From Mercurialis annua (Eukaryota; Streptophyta; Magnoliopsida; Malpighiales; Euphorbiaceae), in NCBI RefSeq assembly GCF_937616625.2, contig NC_065570.1:2428001-2492000 (forward strand): a DNA stretch of 64,000 nucleotides. Direction: 5' to 3'. The notes beneath the pieces are model-generated. The model was not told the origin of the DNA. It ran no database searches and saw nothing but the letters and a program-made list of their open reading frames with translations. Position 1 is the first letter of the stretch, and each line of letters opens with the position of its first letter. The position numbers and the translations under genes were made by a program. Positions 21,921-32,999 of this stretch are shown here, piece after piece.

Positions 21921-22054
21921 TGATATACCTAAACATGTGGTTAAATCTTTTTGCACCTATCAAACTATAGTTTTTTTATGGAAAGGTTAGTGAATTATAA
22001 AAAATTATAAAACGGTTAGTTTGGTAATATTTGGAATATACCTGAATATTACCA

Positions 22055-22372
22055 CCATCTTTTTGAATGGCTTTTTTTACTCATATCTCAACCAATGCAT
22101 TACTGTCATCTTTTACATCAAAACTTAAACGAAAAGTTTTAATTTCTGGACCTGAATGCAAATCAAAAACTTCATTAACTATTTTTATTAAATTAGTGCT
22201 GCTGCGACGGTTAGCGGAATTTTGATTAAAATTCAGGTTGCGGCTAAAGATCCAAGATTTCTTGAATCTTATTGGTAGAATTCCAAGATTAATAGCTTCT
22301 TTTAAGAGGCAAGAATGATAGTATAATATTTTCAAGAATTTCATCCGGAATTGAATGCTCTTTTGATTTCAT
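22055..22372 (-). pseudogene. F-box fragment C (exon 1 start)
   Basis: An ATG at 22372-22370 begins a degraded F-box (SIPDEILENII, then FLPLK). A frameshift lies around 22305-22330. A TGA replaces the conserved tryptophan codon near 22080 in the sequence EIW. Homology ends near 22055, after AIQKDGG. Only the N-terminal third of the family is present. Confidence 0.8.
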
Positions 22373-22379
22373 CTTTTGT

Positions 22380-23330
22380 ATAGAACATGCAGCTGCGCAC
22401 GATGATGAATTAATGATACATAAGGTTTTAGGGTTTTGTAGGTTTATGCCCTAGACGGTAAATTATATATTTTGTTTGATTTAGGCTTAATTATATCGAT
22501 TATGACCCTATCTTTCAAAATCTTCAATTTTAATATATTTTAATTTTTTTTAATATTAGGACTTAACATTTAAGTAAAATTGAAGTTGTTTTGAGTTTAG
22601 TACACAGGAGACCAAAAAACAGTAAAAATAATCGCAGATTGAGTGAATGTGATAAAAATTCATACAGCGGCAATAAATAAATAAAAGTAAGGTTCACTAT
22701 GTAAAAAAACAAAGTAACTATATAGTGGCGGAACCATAAATATTTTTCAGCCCGGACTAAAATATCCTTTTTTATATCTACAAAATTAAACATTACACTC
22801 AATTTATTATTTTTATCACAAAAATTGAACTTTATTGCTATTCTAATAACAAATTTATACATAATCTAAATTGATTTATTTTGAATAGGTTTCACCATGT
22901 TATTTTTCAAAATATTTACAAAAAATTGATAATAATTATAAACACTTACTTGTCTAGATAATATTCATGGATCAAGTGGAAAATTTGGGGAAAAATAATT
23001 AAAAAGATTATTGAGATACTTTGAATTTTTTTGTTTAATGTGTATGATGCAATCAACTGGGATGATGTTGATAGGCTAATGTTTAATGGTGATGATGTAT
23101 AACAGAGACAAAATAAGACAGTAAGACCACAACATAGAGGTGCTTTTAGTTTTCCTCTTTTGTCTTTGCTTCTGTTATTAGCAGGTTCAGTAATATAACC
23201 AGTTTTTAATTTATTACAAAACAAAACAAAACAAAACAAATATTTGTTGGCTAGAAATGGATTGAAACAGCAACAGATACCTAATTATAAGTTCAGAAAA
23301 GTTTTAGATGTTAAGTGCAATGCACATAAT
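22380..23330. other. No supported gene
   Basis: Open frames on the minus strand (for example 23239-22946) have no family I recognise and weak codon character. Confidence 0.4.
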
Positions 23331-23339
23331 TTAATTCAA

Positions 23340-23565
23340 GAAGGAAAAAGATGAAGATCACTTGAATCATTATCATGATCATATACATATATTTCCAGCT
23401 AAGAAAATAGCTAGGGTTTATACATGTCCGAGTATTCTCGTGCAGTAAACTTGGTTTTAGTACTGAATTTGGCACTGGCGGTAACCAAAATTAATTTCTC
23501 CAAGTTAATTGCTTTCTCTAGAAAAATCTTTGCCAACTCCAATTTATGTTCTTTAAATGATTAGA
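23340..23565 (-). pseudogene. FBD last-exon fragment D
   Basis: The minus strand reads SFKEHKLELAKIFLEKAINLEKL, then ILVTA and later AREYSDMYKP before a stop. This is the FBD C-terminal block of genes A and B. The rest of the C-terminus is eroded. It could be the 3' end of the same ancestral copy as fragment C. Confidence 0.75.
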
Positions 23566-23914
23566 ACTCAACATTTAAGTAAAATTGGAGTTACTGTTGC
23601 TTTTAGTGTACCAGTGACAGAAAAACAGCTAAAATCACTCATTTGATACGCTATAGAAAAAAACAAATAAAATTTTAAACGTCGAAATAGAAAAGTTCAT
23701 ACATTGCTGATATACATTTTTCTTAAAATAAAGTATAAATATTTATTACTACCTATATGATATACCCAAGTCTTTAATTAGATTGCAAAAAACCAAACCA
23801 ACACTTGTATCATTAAGGTACCCAACTTGGACTCTAATGGAAGCTGATTTAAAATCTGTCGTATATATTTTAGAAGTCTACATTTGGTAAGAATAGGTCT
23901 GCGGCAGAAGGTCC

Positions 23915-24045
23915 AGAATTAATTTCTCCAAGTTAATGTTTTTTTTTTGTAGAAAAATTGCTACCATTATGGTCAAGACTAAACCAGACAATTTTATGGA
24001 TTTTAGGCAAACCAAATCTAGACTGTATTCCCTACAACCATGACT
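23915..24045 (-). pseudogene. Possible further FBD last-exon fragment E
   Basis: The stretch contains aattaatttctccaagttaatg and a tgtattccctacaacca segment resembling the antisense of the FBD exon start. It is short and decayed. Confidence 0.4.
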
Positions 24046-24469
24046 TCATAAAATTGTTTTTAGAAGTATAAAATTTAAATAAAAAAAAACAGAAACATAG
24101 ATAAAAAAAAAATGAAAGTAGCAGAAATATTAAGATAAATTTTGTCTTTAATAAGTTTAGTGTCACTAGGATTTCTCCCATAACAGAATATTTTTGCAAT
24201 ATTTATGAAATAGTAGTGATTTGCATTAGGTTTGAACTAAACAAAATTGATTTCTTTTTTCAAATCATGTCAAATAAGTTGATTTAGATAATTTTTTTAA
24301 TTTGATTTAATTTTTACATTTTGATTTATATTAGATTTAACCGAATTTTAAATGGTCAAAACACAACAAAACTGATCGAAACATTACACTTTTTACATTG
24401 TCAAACCAAAAGTAGCCGAATTTGTTGGTCTTTTTTATTCTTTTGATTTAGATCAGATTTTATACACTC

Positions 24470-24820
24470 CTATCGACTCTAATTCATCGCCAACAAATGA
24501 ACTAATAAGCTTAGGAGGCAAAAATAATCCACTAATGCAACATTGAAAACATATAAGTTTTAGGCCTACCACTCAAAACCCCTCATCTTTAATTCTTTTT
24601 GCAATTGTATCATGATGTAAGAATTTTTCAATTTTATTCTGGTTTGTCTTTTTGTGTTTCAATTATACCCTAAAACATTAAATTGACATTTTTATTGACC
24701 TTTAATTTCGCCATCATGGATATACCCGTTTTTCATTTCTGGGGGAGCATAGGAGAAATTCCACACATAAATAAGAAAACATAAACTAAAGTTTTAGCTA
24801 TGTAGTACGAAAACAAAAGG
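24470..24820 (-). pseudogene. Fragment of the TCAB1-like gene 3' end
   Basis: About 24707-24820 matches the last exon and adjoining intron of the TCAB1-like gene at about 38296-38425 (catcatggatat, cataggagaaattccacaca, gttttagctatgtag). About 24480-24555 matches the 3' flank at 38036-38110 (caacaaatgaa, taggaggcaaa). A MITE arm interrupts the copy. Orientation is that of the parent gene. Confidence 0.7.
24563..24700. mobile_element. Single arm of a MULE-type MITE
   Basis: The sequence begins GGCCTACCACTCAAAACCCCTC and continues in the pattern of the left arm of the element at 9875. No opposite arm is visible, so the copy is truncated. Confidence 0.55.
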
Positions 24821-24944
24821 TTAGTTGCAAAATAGTACATGAATTTTATTCTTAATTTGTAATTACAATACAAACTTTAAATACACTAATTTTTATTTTT
24901 TGGCAAATTAGTATACCGACCAATCACTATTAGAAATCCTTCAA

Positions 24945-25260
24945 TTTGCGACGGAAAGGCATTCTGTCGCTAATTTCCACATTTAACGACCGACTCGGCA
25001 ACAGGAATGGCAACCTGTCGCCAATTTGGAGGGAAAACGATTACCGACGGAAATTCCGTCGGGGATTTGGCGGGCTGATGGCGGGAAGAAATGGCGTCTT
25101 TTTATTTTGGGGTTAGCGACGGATCTGACTAATCCGTCGGTAATATTACCGACGGATTGTGTGATCCATCGGTAAATCCTTTGGAAACGGTACGCACCGT
25201 TTCATTTAAGATTTACCGACGGATTACCGACGGACACAATCCGTCGGTAAATCTTAACCT
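24945..25260. repeat. Left subterminal repeats of the CACTA element
   Basis: Many direct and inverted copies of a 10-12 bp motif (ttaccgacgga, ccgtcggtaa, gcgacgga) are present. In En/Spm-type elements such arrays bind the TNPA-like protein and are needed for excision. Confidence 0.85.
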
Positions 25261-26744
25261 AATATTACAGCGCCGGTTTCTTTCTTCTTCAGCAGTCAGC
25301 AGCAGTTTCCCTCTTAATCTTCCATTTTGGCGATTTCTCCTCCCATCTCCGGCGATTTCTCCTCCCATTCCGGCGCCACTGATACCACTCCTCTCCGGCT
25401 GCCCCCACTCCTCTCCGGCGCCAGTACTGCTGCCCCCACTCCTCACCGGCGCCACTGCTCCTCCACCGCCCCCACTTCTCTCCGGTGCTACTGATCTCCG
25501 GTAAGTTAGTTTAGGGGGTTTTATTAGTTTTTATTTTGTTTTATTTATGTGTTTTAGTTATTTAATTTTTTTTATTTATTTTAACAAAAAAAATAAAATA
25601 GCTGTTGCCGGCCACCCTCCACTGCCGCCGGCGCCGCTGCCTTTCTCCGGTCTCCGGCCACCCTCCACTGCCGCCGGTGCCGCTGCCTTTCTCCGGTCTC
25701 AGGTCAGTATAAATCATTCAATTAGTTTTATTTTATTAAATTTAGGTTAAAATTAGATTAGTTAATATTATTAAAAATTAGGTTTAAATTAGATTAGTTT
25801 TGTTAATTGATTAGGTGTTTTTTTAAATTAGATTAATTGATATTATTAGATTAGATTAGATTATTGTTTATTAAAATTTATAAGTTTATTTTAATTAGGT
25901 TGGTATTATTTAAATGTATATATTTTATTTAAATTTATAACTTTTATAATAATATATATGATAGTTATATAAAATTAGGTTAGTTTTTATATTTGTGCAA
26001 ATCTATTAAAATTAGGTTAGTCAAGTAGACTAAATTATTAATTGAAAAGATTTGAATTTAATTTTTTTTAATTTGCTTGGTAAAATTAGGCTATTTTATT
26101 AATACTATTTTATTAATGAAGTTAGTTAATTAGGTTATGCATGAAAATAGGATAGTTAATTTTTTTAATAGTTAATTAATTTGGTTAAGTTTTATGTGTT
26201 TGATTTGAGAATTTAGCGTATGTAGTTAATAATAACCGTAACTAATATAATATTATCTGTCATATAAAACAATATAGATGAATGGTGTTGGTTATGTTCA
26301 AATGTGTATTGTTTGATTGCAGGATTTCCCTGGAAAATGGGTGATGCTCATTTTTAGGGGAAATGCTGCCGGATTTTTGTTAAAAATATAATAACACTTA
26401 GAATATTGAAAAAACGTATATTGATTAAGTATTAATTTGTAGTGTTATTATAAGCTGATCCAAAACTGTTAATGTAGGTTTGTTTCTGACGGTTGCTGAT
26501 AGGCGCTGATCATAGTCGTTGTCGTCTGTTTACGTCGCTTCTACCGTATTTATATCTCCTTTTTATTGCGGTTCTGCTCTTCAACAAGTAAGTGTTACTG
26601 CATTTTTGTATTTCATTTTAATTAGTTAGAGTAAATTGAATAACTGTTAAATTAAATTAACAAAAATTTATTCACACCGAATAAAATCTTACCTAGCCGT
26701 AGAAACCCGTCCCGTGTGTTCAAGAGATTGAACGACACGGGATT

Positions 26745-27035
26745 GTACGTGTGTACAGTTCGTAAAACTGTTGTCGTCTGCGTAATTTGATCACGAAAAA
26801 ACATATATGTATGGATATGGTATAAAAATATTTGGTAGTTTTCTGGCGTATGTTCTCCGGGTGGCTATTTAATATAGGCTGTGTAACGCTTATTCCTTAC
26901 GGAATATATAATTAGCGTTACACACCCTATATTATATAATTCACCTGGGGAACGACGCCGGAAGGCTGCCGAATATTTTTTCCGTATTCATGCATATATC
27001 GTGATCAAATTATGGGGCGCCAGTTTTGCGAACGG
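26745..27035. repeat. Long imperfect inverted repeat upstream of the transposase
   Basis: Two arms of roughly 130 bp pair around a centre near 26905. Pairs include gtaatttgatcacga with tcgtgatcaaattat, and tgtgtaacgctta with attagcgttacaca. The repeat ends about 50 bp before the ATG at 27090. Confidence 0.75.
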
Positions 27036-27089
27036 GATAGGATCCTACCCTTTTAGCAGTCAATTACTTGACTTTGCTACGTTGAGTTT

Positions 27090-28553
27090 ATGAACCAGAA
27101 CCTAATTGTACGTCCTCCAGAAATGAATGTAGACCGCAGTTGGATGTATACGAGGCATGACAGAGGCTTCCTGCCGCCAGATTTTTTCCCTAATCTTGAA
27201 GATTTTGTGAATTTTGCTATACAACATCCAGAGTGTATGAGTGGAGAAGAGATAAAATGCCCATGTTCTAGGACAAAGTGTAGAAATACGAATTTTCGAG
27301 ATGTAGAAGTTGTGAAACTACATGTCTTGCAGTCTGGGTTTGTCCCAGATTACTATGTCTGGATTCACCACGGTGAGGTGAATGTCCCTCCTGTTGTTCA
27401 GCAGCCGGTTAATGAATACGATTACTATAATGAGGGAGGGGGAGATTTAAACTCCGGTCAGAGAATGGTTATTGATGCTGCTGGTCCTGAAGTTTTTGAG
27501 GAAGAGACCCCGAATGAAGAAGCTCAGAAGTTTTTTGATATGATGAGTGCGGCAGAAGAAGAAATATGGCCCGGAAATAGCAGACACTCACCCTTGTCCG
27601 CATCTGTTGAAATTTTGGATATTAAGTGTCGACATCAGGGGTCGATATCTTTAATTGACGACACCTGCCGTTTATTACAAGAACTGCTTCCAGATAACAA
27701 CAAAATGCCGAATTTTTTTGCTAATATCAAGAAGCTGGTGAAAGGTCTCGGGTTTCCGGTTGAGGTTATTGATTGCTGTTTCCACAACTGTATGATTTAC
27801 TGGGGGCGGACGAGGATTTAACCCACTGCAAAGTTTGCACATTTCCTCGGTGGAAACCTGTTACGAAAAGCAATTCGGCCAAAAGAAGGGCTAACGTTCC
27901 TTATAAAAAAAATATTTTATTTCCCTTTAACTCCGAGGCTGCAAAGGTTGTACGCTTCCAAAGCCACGGCTAAACATATGACATGGCACGCTGAACATGA
28001 AATGGAAGACGAGAAGATGTGTCATCCTTCTGACTCTCCGGCGTGGAAACGGTTCAGTGAGTTGCATACAGATTTTGCAGATGAAACAAGAAATATCAGA
28101 CTAGGCTTATGTACTGACGGGTTTCAACCATTTGGTAGTTTTGGAACACAATATTCTTCCTGGCCAGTCATTGTGACGCCGTATAATCTGCCTCCAGGCA
28201 TGTGCATGAAGGATGAGTTTATGTTTTTGACAATACTTGTCCCGGGACCTGGAAATCCAAAAGACCAGATGGATATTTTCCTACAACCGTTAATAGCGGA
28301 GTTGAATCAATTGTGGGAATCTGGAATTCGGACGTATGACATTCAAAAGAGGCAGAATTTTCAAATGAGGGCGGCGCTTATGTGGACAATTAATGACTTT
28401 CCCGCTTATTCAATGTTGTCTGGGTGGAGCACATCAGGAAGACTGACATGTCCGCATTGTATGGAAAATACTGAGGCATTCACGTTGCCCGATAGTGGTA
28501 AACAGTCCCACCCGTACTGTGGAGGCGAGTTTCGACGAGCGGATCCGTACTGA
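27090..28553 (+). pseudogene. TNPD-like CACTA transposase, 5' part, two frameshifts
   Basis: Residues 1-100 form a transposase-associated domain (SWMYTRHDRGFLPPDF, CPCSRTKCRN, YVWIHHGE). The TNPD/Transposase_21 domain follows. A frameshift near 27800 (after the sequence CFHNCMIYWG) and another near 27910 in an A-run break the frame. The third frame carries conserved family segments: LGLCTDGFQPFG, SSWPVIVTPYNLPP, FLTILVPGPGNPKDQMD, MRAALMWTINDFPAY and LSGWSTSGRLTCPHC. Homology stops near 28515 and the distal part is missing. The product would cut the CACTA termini if intact. Confidence 0.85.
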
Positions 28554-28650
28554 GCTTGCGCGGCTGATGACTACACTCCCACCCGAGTTACGCCCGCAGT
28601 TCCCACCACCCCCACCCCCTCCTGCTGATGACACCACCAGTTTAGATTAG
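28522..28650 (+). pseudogene. C-terminal end of a second CACTA gene (TNPA-like), joined by deletion
   Basis: In a frame different from the transposase, this stretch reads EASFDERIRTELARLM and a proline-rich tail ending at the TAG at 28648-28650. It resembles the C-terminus of the second, TNPA/transposase_24-like CACTA gene, with a helical segment and a poly-proline run. The join with TNPD suggests an internal deletion of several kilobases. Confidence 0.55.
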
Positions 28651-28879
28651 GCTTTTGTGATACACTTGGACATATTTATGCTTTTTGTTCGTATACTTTG
28701 ACATATATATTTATGTTTTTTGTATGCTTTTTGACGTTTATATATATATATATATATATTACGGATTTGGTTATATATATTTATTGTTTCTTATGTATGT
28801 GAATGGTATATTTAACAGGTCTAATGAATAACAGAAAAAAATATGAAAATACGCCGTAAAAAAATAAAATTTTGCAAAA

Positions 28880-29295
28880 AATAGGCAATTTAGCGACCAA
28901 TTTTTTTAACATTAGCGACGGAAAAGTCTGTCGCTAAGTAACCATGGCACGACTGTTTCTTGCAATTGGCGACGGACTATTCCGTCGCCAATTGCAAGAA
29001 ACTCCGACGGAATTAGCGACGGACATTCCGTCGCCAATTTGGCGACGGCAATGTCCGTCGCTAAGTGGTCGGAAATTAGTCGGCTGGCCCGACCAATTTA
29101 CCGACCGTTTGTCTCCAACTTATCGACGGACAATTCCGTCGGTAAGTTGGCGACAGATGTTGTTTTGGGTCGCTATTACAATTAGCGACCCAAAATCTAC
29201 CGACGGACGTGGTCCGTCGGTAATCCGTCGCTAAGTACAATTAGCGACGGATTTAAGATGTTTAGCGACGGAAATATCTGTCGCTAAACACCTGT
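28880..29295. repeat. Right subterminal repeats of the CACTA element
   Basis: A dense array of gcgacgga, ccgtcgcta and ccgtcggtaa motifs occurs in both orientations, mirroring the left array. A (TA)n run lies just outside it at 28740-28760. Confidence 0.85.
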
Positions 29296-29531
29296 TTTCT
29301 AGTAGTGAATCATATAACAACACGTGGCTGTATATTACAATGCCCATGTTAGTGTTTTTCTAGTTCGGTGTACTAATTTGCCAAAAAATGAAAATTGGTG
29401 TATTAATTTGTCAAGTTTCAAAGTTTGTGTTGCAATTACAAATTAAGATAAAGTTTGTGTATTAATTTGCATTTAATCCAAAATAAAAATGAAAATATTG
29501 AAATAGAAAATGGAAACGACACATCCGCATA

Positions 29532-29723
29532 CATTTTCCACAACCACTGCCTCCTCCTCTTGCCGCTGCTAAAGAGGTGGAGAAGGTTGAGAAAAGTGAA
29601 GAGCCGAAGGTGGAGGAGGAGAAAGTAGTTGAAGAGAAAACTTCCACTGATGCTTTGTCTACCGACGAGGAAGCTAAACGTGTAGAAGCTGAAACTGCTC
29701 CGGCCAAACCAACCTCAGAATAA
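29532..29723 (+). pseudogene. Acidic Glu/Lys/Val-rich C-terminal gene fragment
   Basis: An open stretch reads PQPLPPPLAAAKEVEKVEK, then SEEPKVEEEKVVEEK and later EAKRVEAETAPAKP, ending at a TAA at 29721-29723. Its composition (lysine-, glutamate-, proline- and alanine-rich) is coding-like and unlike its AT-rich flanks. It has no start codon or intact upstream exon, so it looks like a captured or stranded last exon. I cannot name the parent gene. Confidence 0.45.
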
Positions 29724-30002
29724 AGCTTTTCAATTATCAAGCCGAATTTAGAAGAACTTTACATGAAACGGTATTGTTGAAATATTATTCAGGGGTCTTT
29801 TGTTCTTTAAAGAAAAAAACAGGGGCTTTTTTGTATTTTTTCTTGTTTAAATTTAAACTTTTGTTTTTATACAGTATTGGGCATTTATTGATCATCTTTT
29901 TATTAGTTATTTGATTGGGGGAGGTTTTGTTATTATTGTGTTGGTTGGATACAAAATATTACTTGCGAATAACATGCATTGTATAGGCACGTTTCTGGGA
30001 TA

Positions 30003-30563
30003 CTAGTTTCGCATTACGTGCTATGCACGTGGCTCGTAACGTAACTCGTCACTGTATATATTAGTAAATTTATTATAATTATATCAATTTTTTTATTTAT
30101 AATTAATATTAAATTAGTTAAGAATTTTTGTAAAAATAAATATAATATGTTCGGTTATTAAATTTTTTTTCATACTGAATTTATTTTTCTTTTGGTTTTA
30201 TAATAACCATAATTAAATAATTAACTTAATTTTATTAATAATATCTTTAAAAATAATAAGATAGAAATTTAAATAATAATATATTGACCAAATATAGTAT
30301 TTTAATTTTGTAGTTCAATCAAATTAAAAGATAGATATTCCTACTAATTTGCAGACAATTTAGTTATTTTTTACATACTAAAAATTAAATTGGAGATAAT
30401 TTATCTACCTATTCTAATTAGGATTTTAATTACAATAGTAATTAATTAAATAAGTAATTATTCAATGACTATACAACCTTTATTTAGTAATAAACTGAAA
30501 AGGATTATTCAGTAAATTTGCCTGTCTCCTCCCCCCCATCCGTGCTTTTATGTATAGTATAGA
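30003..30563 (-). mobile_element. Complete small non-autonomous Helitron
   Basis: On the minus strand the element begins TCTATACTATACATAAAAGCACGG, with the typical TC 5' end of plant Helitrons. It ends with the hairpin ACGTGCATAGCACGT, then AATGCGAAA and CTAG. The host bases are A (30002) and T (30564) on the plus strand, the expected AT insertion site without duplication. It is 561 bp and AT-rich, with no Rep/helicase gene. Confidence 0.85.
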
Positions 30564-32560
30564 TGTATTGTGAAATTTAAATGTGTTTATGTATTATTAT
30601 TATTCTTCATGCTATTGTCCGTACAATTTTATGAAACTTTCTTATATTTTTGTTATAAAATTTGTTTTCTTTCTGCATAAATAAAGTTTTGAAATTAATA
30701 TTTTGTGTATATGTATATCGGGTATCAACATAAATTTAACATTGATTTCACAAATTTAAGCTAGAATTGAAATTTTTAAATTCAATTTAGGGATATAATT
30801 GAATCGAAACATTGTCTATGGTCGGATTTGAATTTGGTAAGTTAATTTAAAATAAGTGAAGAGATAATCCGACTTTTAAATTTATGGTTCGATTTTAATG
30901 ACTCTCTCTTACAGTTATTTTGATCTATTAATGATAATACTCTCTTTTACTAATTAAAGATAAAAATATACAGTATGAACAAAGGGACCAATTTTGTCCT
31001 TAATTAATATAAAAATATAGAGTATAGTTAACTAACAAACAAATGAAAGACATTGTTCTTAAATGATTAAAGTAGATGAGATTAGTGAATTATTTAATTG
31101 CGGGTTACAAAGCACAGGAGGCTGATCATTTACTCTATTAAAATTTAATTAGTTAAATGAATATATTGAATCTAAATAGAATATAAAATCAATATAAAAA
31201 ATGAATATTATAAAAAGAATTCCATACAAGATTTAAAGTTTGTATATTATTAGTCGATTAAAAATTGAATTGAGCTTTTTTTATATTAAATATATATAGT
31301 TATAAATACTAAAAAGATATATTCCAAATTCGATTAAATTTGAGAGTCAGACGAATTATATATCTTAATATTCATATTCAATTTTCGATAATTGGTTAGA
31401 ATAAGAGGTATTTAAGATTAATTCAATTAATATCAAACAGATTATTAATTGCAAGAAAGTGATTTGAAAGTGATTTAATTGTTTAGGGTTCTTGTCCCCA
31501 TACTATATATAGAATGTTGCTTCTAACCAGAAACTTTCTTACATTTGCAAGTGAAGGCAAAATATGTCCATCATTACTAAGTAATTATCTTCATTTAAGT
31601 GCATTTTTTTTGACTTATTGATCTTATACCTGAGTATCTGATTTTTTTTATTAATTTACTAATTAATTTTAAAATTTAAGTATTTAATCATTGTTTAAAA
31701 ATTAGTTCTCACTAACTAATTACTATAGAATTAAGTTATGTTTCAGTTACTAAATATATAGTACAATGAGAATTTGTTTTGGATGAAAAATTAACAAACT
31801 TAGCTTGAGTTAAAATAACTTAAAATTATCCAATGTTTTTATAATTTACTAATTAGTTATAGAATAAAAATATATAACTATTTATTTAAAATTAATGGCT
31901 TGATACAATAGTAATTACGTTAATATTTAATGTTATAATTATATATAAATCAGCCGGTAATATAAAATAAAAAAAACTTTATCAACTTTACCAAGTATTG
32001 ATATTATCTTACGAAATTTAAAGTTAGTGACACATATTATGATTATATTTTGAAACTTAGTGATTGATTTGTATACTTATTCATAATTAATTATTACATT
32101 TAATCTCTTTTTTACTTTATAAAATACAATTATTGATTTAAAATTTATTAAAATAATTATTAGATTTAGAATACTAATAAACAACTATTTTATTAATTGA
32201 GATAATATACTTTTATTAAACTACTACTCTATTAATTGAGATAAACTACTCTTATTAAACTACTTTATTAATTAAAACTAATAATTTATCAAAATAATTG
32301 ATTCAAAATACTAATTAAAATAAATAACTATTTAATTATTATTTGACGAAGACTACAATGTAGATTAATTATGTTTTCAAAAATAATTTTTAGGAAGATA
32401 TAATTTAGTTTATGTTTTCTTTGGGTTATTTAAAATGTTAAATTATAAATAAATATTATTAATATCAATAAATTTTAAAAATTAAAAAAAATTGAAGTAT
32501 TATATTTATTTTTTGATAAATTTAATATTAATTTGAAAATAAATAAATTAATAGATAATA
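30564..32560. other. Two kilobases of AT-rich intergenic DNA
   Basis: No gene is supported. A TATA-like actatatatagaatg near 31503 followed by a short frame at 31564 could be a fragment of a promoter and first exon, but nothing continues it. Many simple AT tracts occur. Confidence 0.4.
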
Positions 32561-32640
32561 AAAATAATAATAAATTTAATAAAAATAAAAATTGACGAAT
32601 TATGTTACGAGCAACATGCATAACCATAGGATAAAACTCG
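32560..32640 (+). mobile_element. Degenerate Helitron 3' end (third copy)
   Basis: The sequence tgacgaattatgttacgagc, then aacatgcataacc and aaaactcgt, resembles the 3' end of the 30003-30563 element, but on the plus strand. The terminal hairpin and CTRR have mutated. Confidence 0.4.
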
Positions 32641-32881
32641 TTTCATAAATGGTCGATGATGATGGTATTGATGGTGGTGCTTCGTTATGTCATTTAATTT
32701 GAAGACCTCTATCTATTGCACTTTTTATTACAATTGGGTCCAATTCTAATAAATCAAAATGTGTCTATTTTTCTGGCTACAAAAGTTGTCAATTTATTAA
32801 TGATGAGACCTTAAGGGGGCATGTTTGACCTAAGTACAATTTTAAATATCCTGCCACAAGAAAATTGTGGTCCTTCTAGTC

Positions 32882-32991
32882 TTTTTTTTTTTGATAATTG
32901 GGAGAGGAGAGAACGTTTGTGGAAACAATCGAACTCACGGCCTAACAGTTCGCTGCTCAGCGCTTATACCATTTGAGTTACAGCTCATTGG
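32882..32991 (-). mobile_element. tRNA-derived SINE
   Basis: On the minus strand there is an A-box-like gtaactcaaatggta and a B-box-like gagttcgattg, followed by a short body and an A-tail (ten or more T on the plus strand). A second copy lies at 62755-62860. Confidence 0.7.
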
Positions 32992-32999
32992 TTGATCTT

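Larger units (their letters stand above)
24925..29307 (+). mobile_element. CACTA (En/Spm) DNA transposon, internally deleted
   Basis: The termini are CACTATTAGAAA on the left and the complement of CACTACTAGAAA on the right. The 3-bp duplication AAT lies at 24922-24924 and 29308-29310. Both ends carry arrays of short subterminal motifs of the gcgacgga / ccgtcggtaa type. The interior encodes the N-terminal part of a TNPD-like transposase joined to what looks like the end of a second, TNPA-like gene. At 4.4 kb it is much shorter than autonomous plant CACTA elements. Confidence 0.92.
24825..29475. mobile_element. Older foldback MITE that hosts the CACTA element
   Basis: Sequence on both sides of the CACTA element forms an inverted repeat. 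On the left is cttaatttgtaattacaatacaaactttaaa and then ttttttggcaaattagtataccga; on the right is the near-complement of each. The CACTA insertion separated the two arms. No outer duplication was identified. Confidence 0.65.

Noticed and set aside
22946..23239. 97-codon minus-strand frame with a cysteine/leucine-rich stretch
   Set aside because: There is no recognisable family, composition is poor, and no splice or promoter context supports it.
25157..25750. Proline/serine-rich frames in the CACTA left end
   Set aside because: They arise from GC-rich repeats (ctccggcgcc, ccgccggcg) in the CACTA leader and have no conserved domain; they may be untranslated exons.
28944..29234. 96-codon frame in the CACTA right end
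   Set aside because: It is produced by the subterminal repeat array (gcgacgga/ccgtcgg).
32882..32991. Possible functional tRNA gene
   Set aside because: A and B boxes are present, but the sequence does not fold into a full cloverleaf with an acceptor stem and ends in an A-tail, so it is a SINE.
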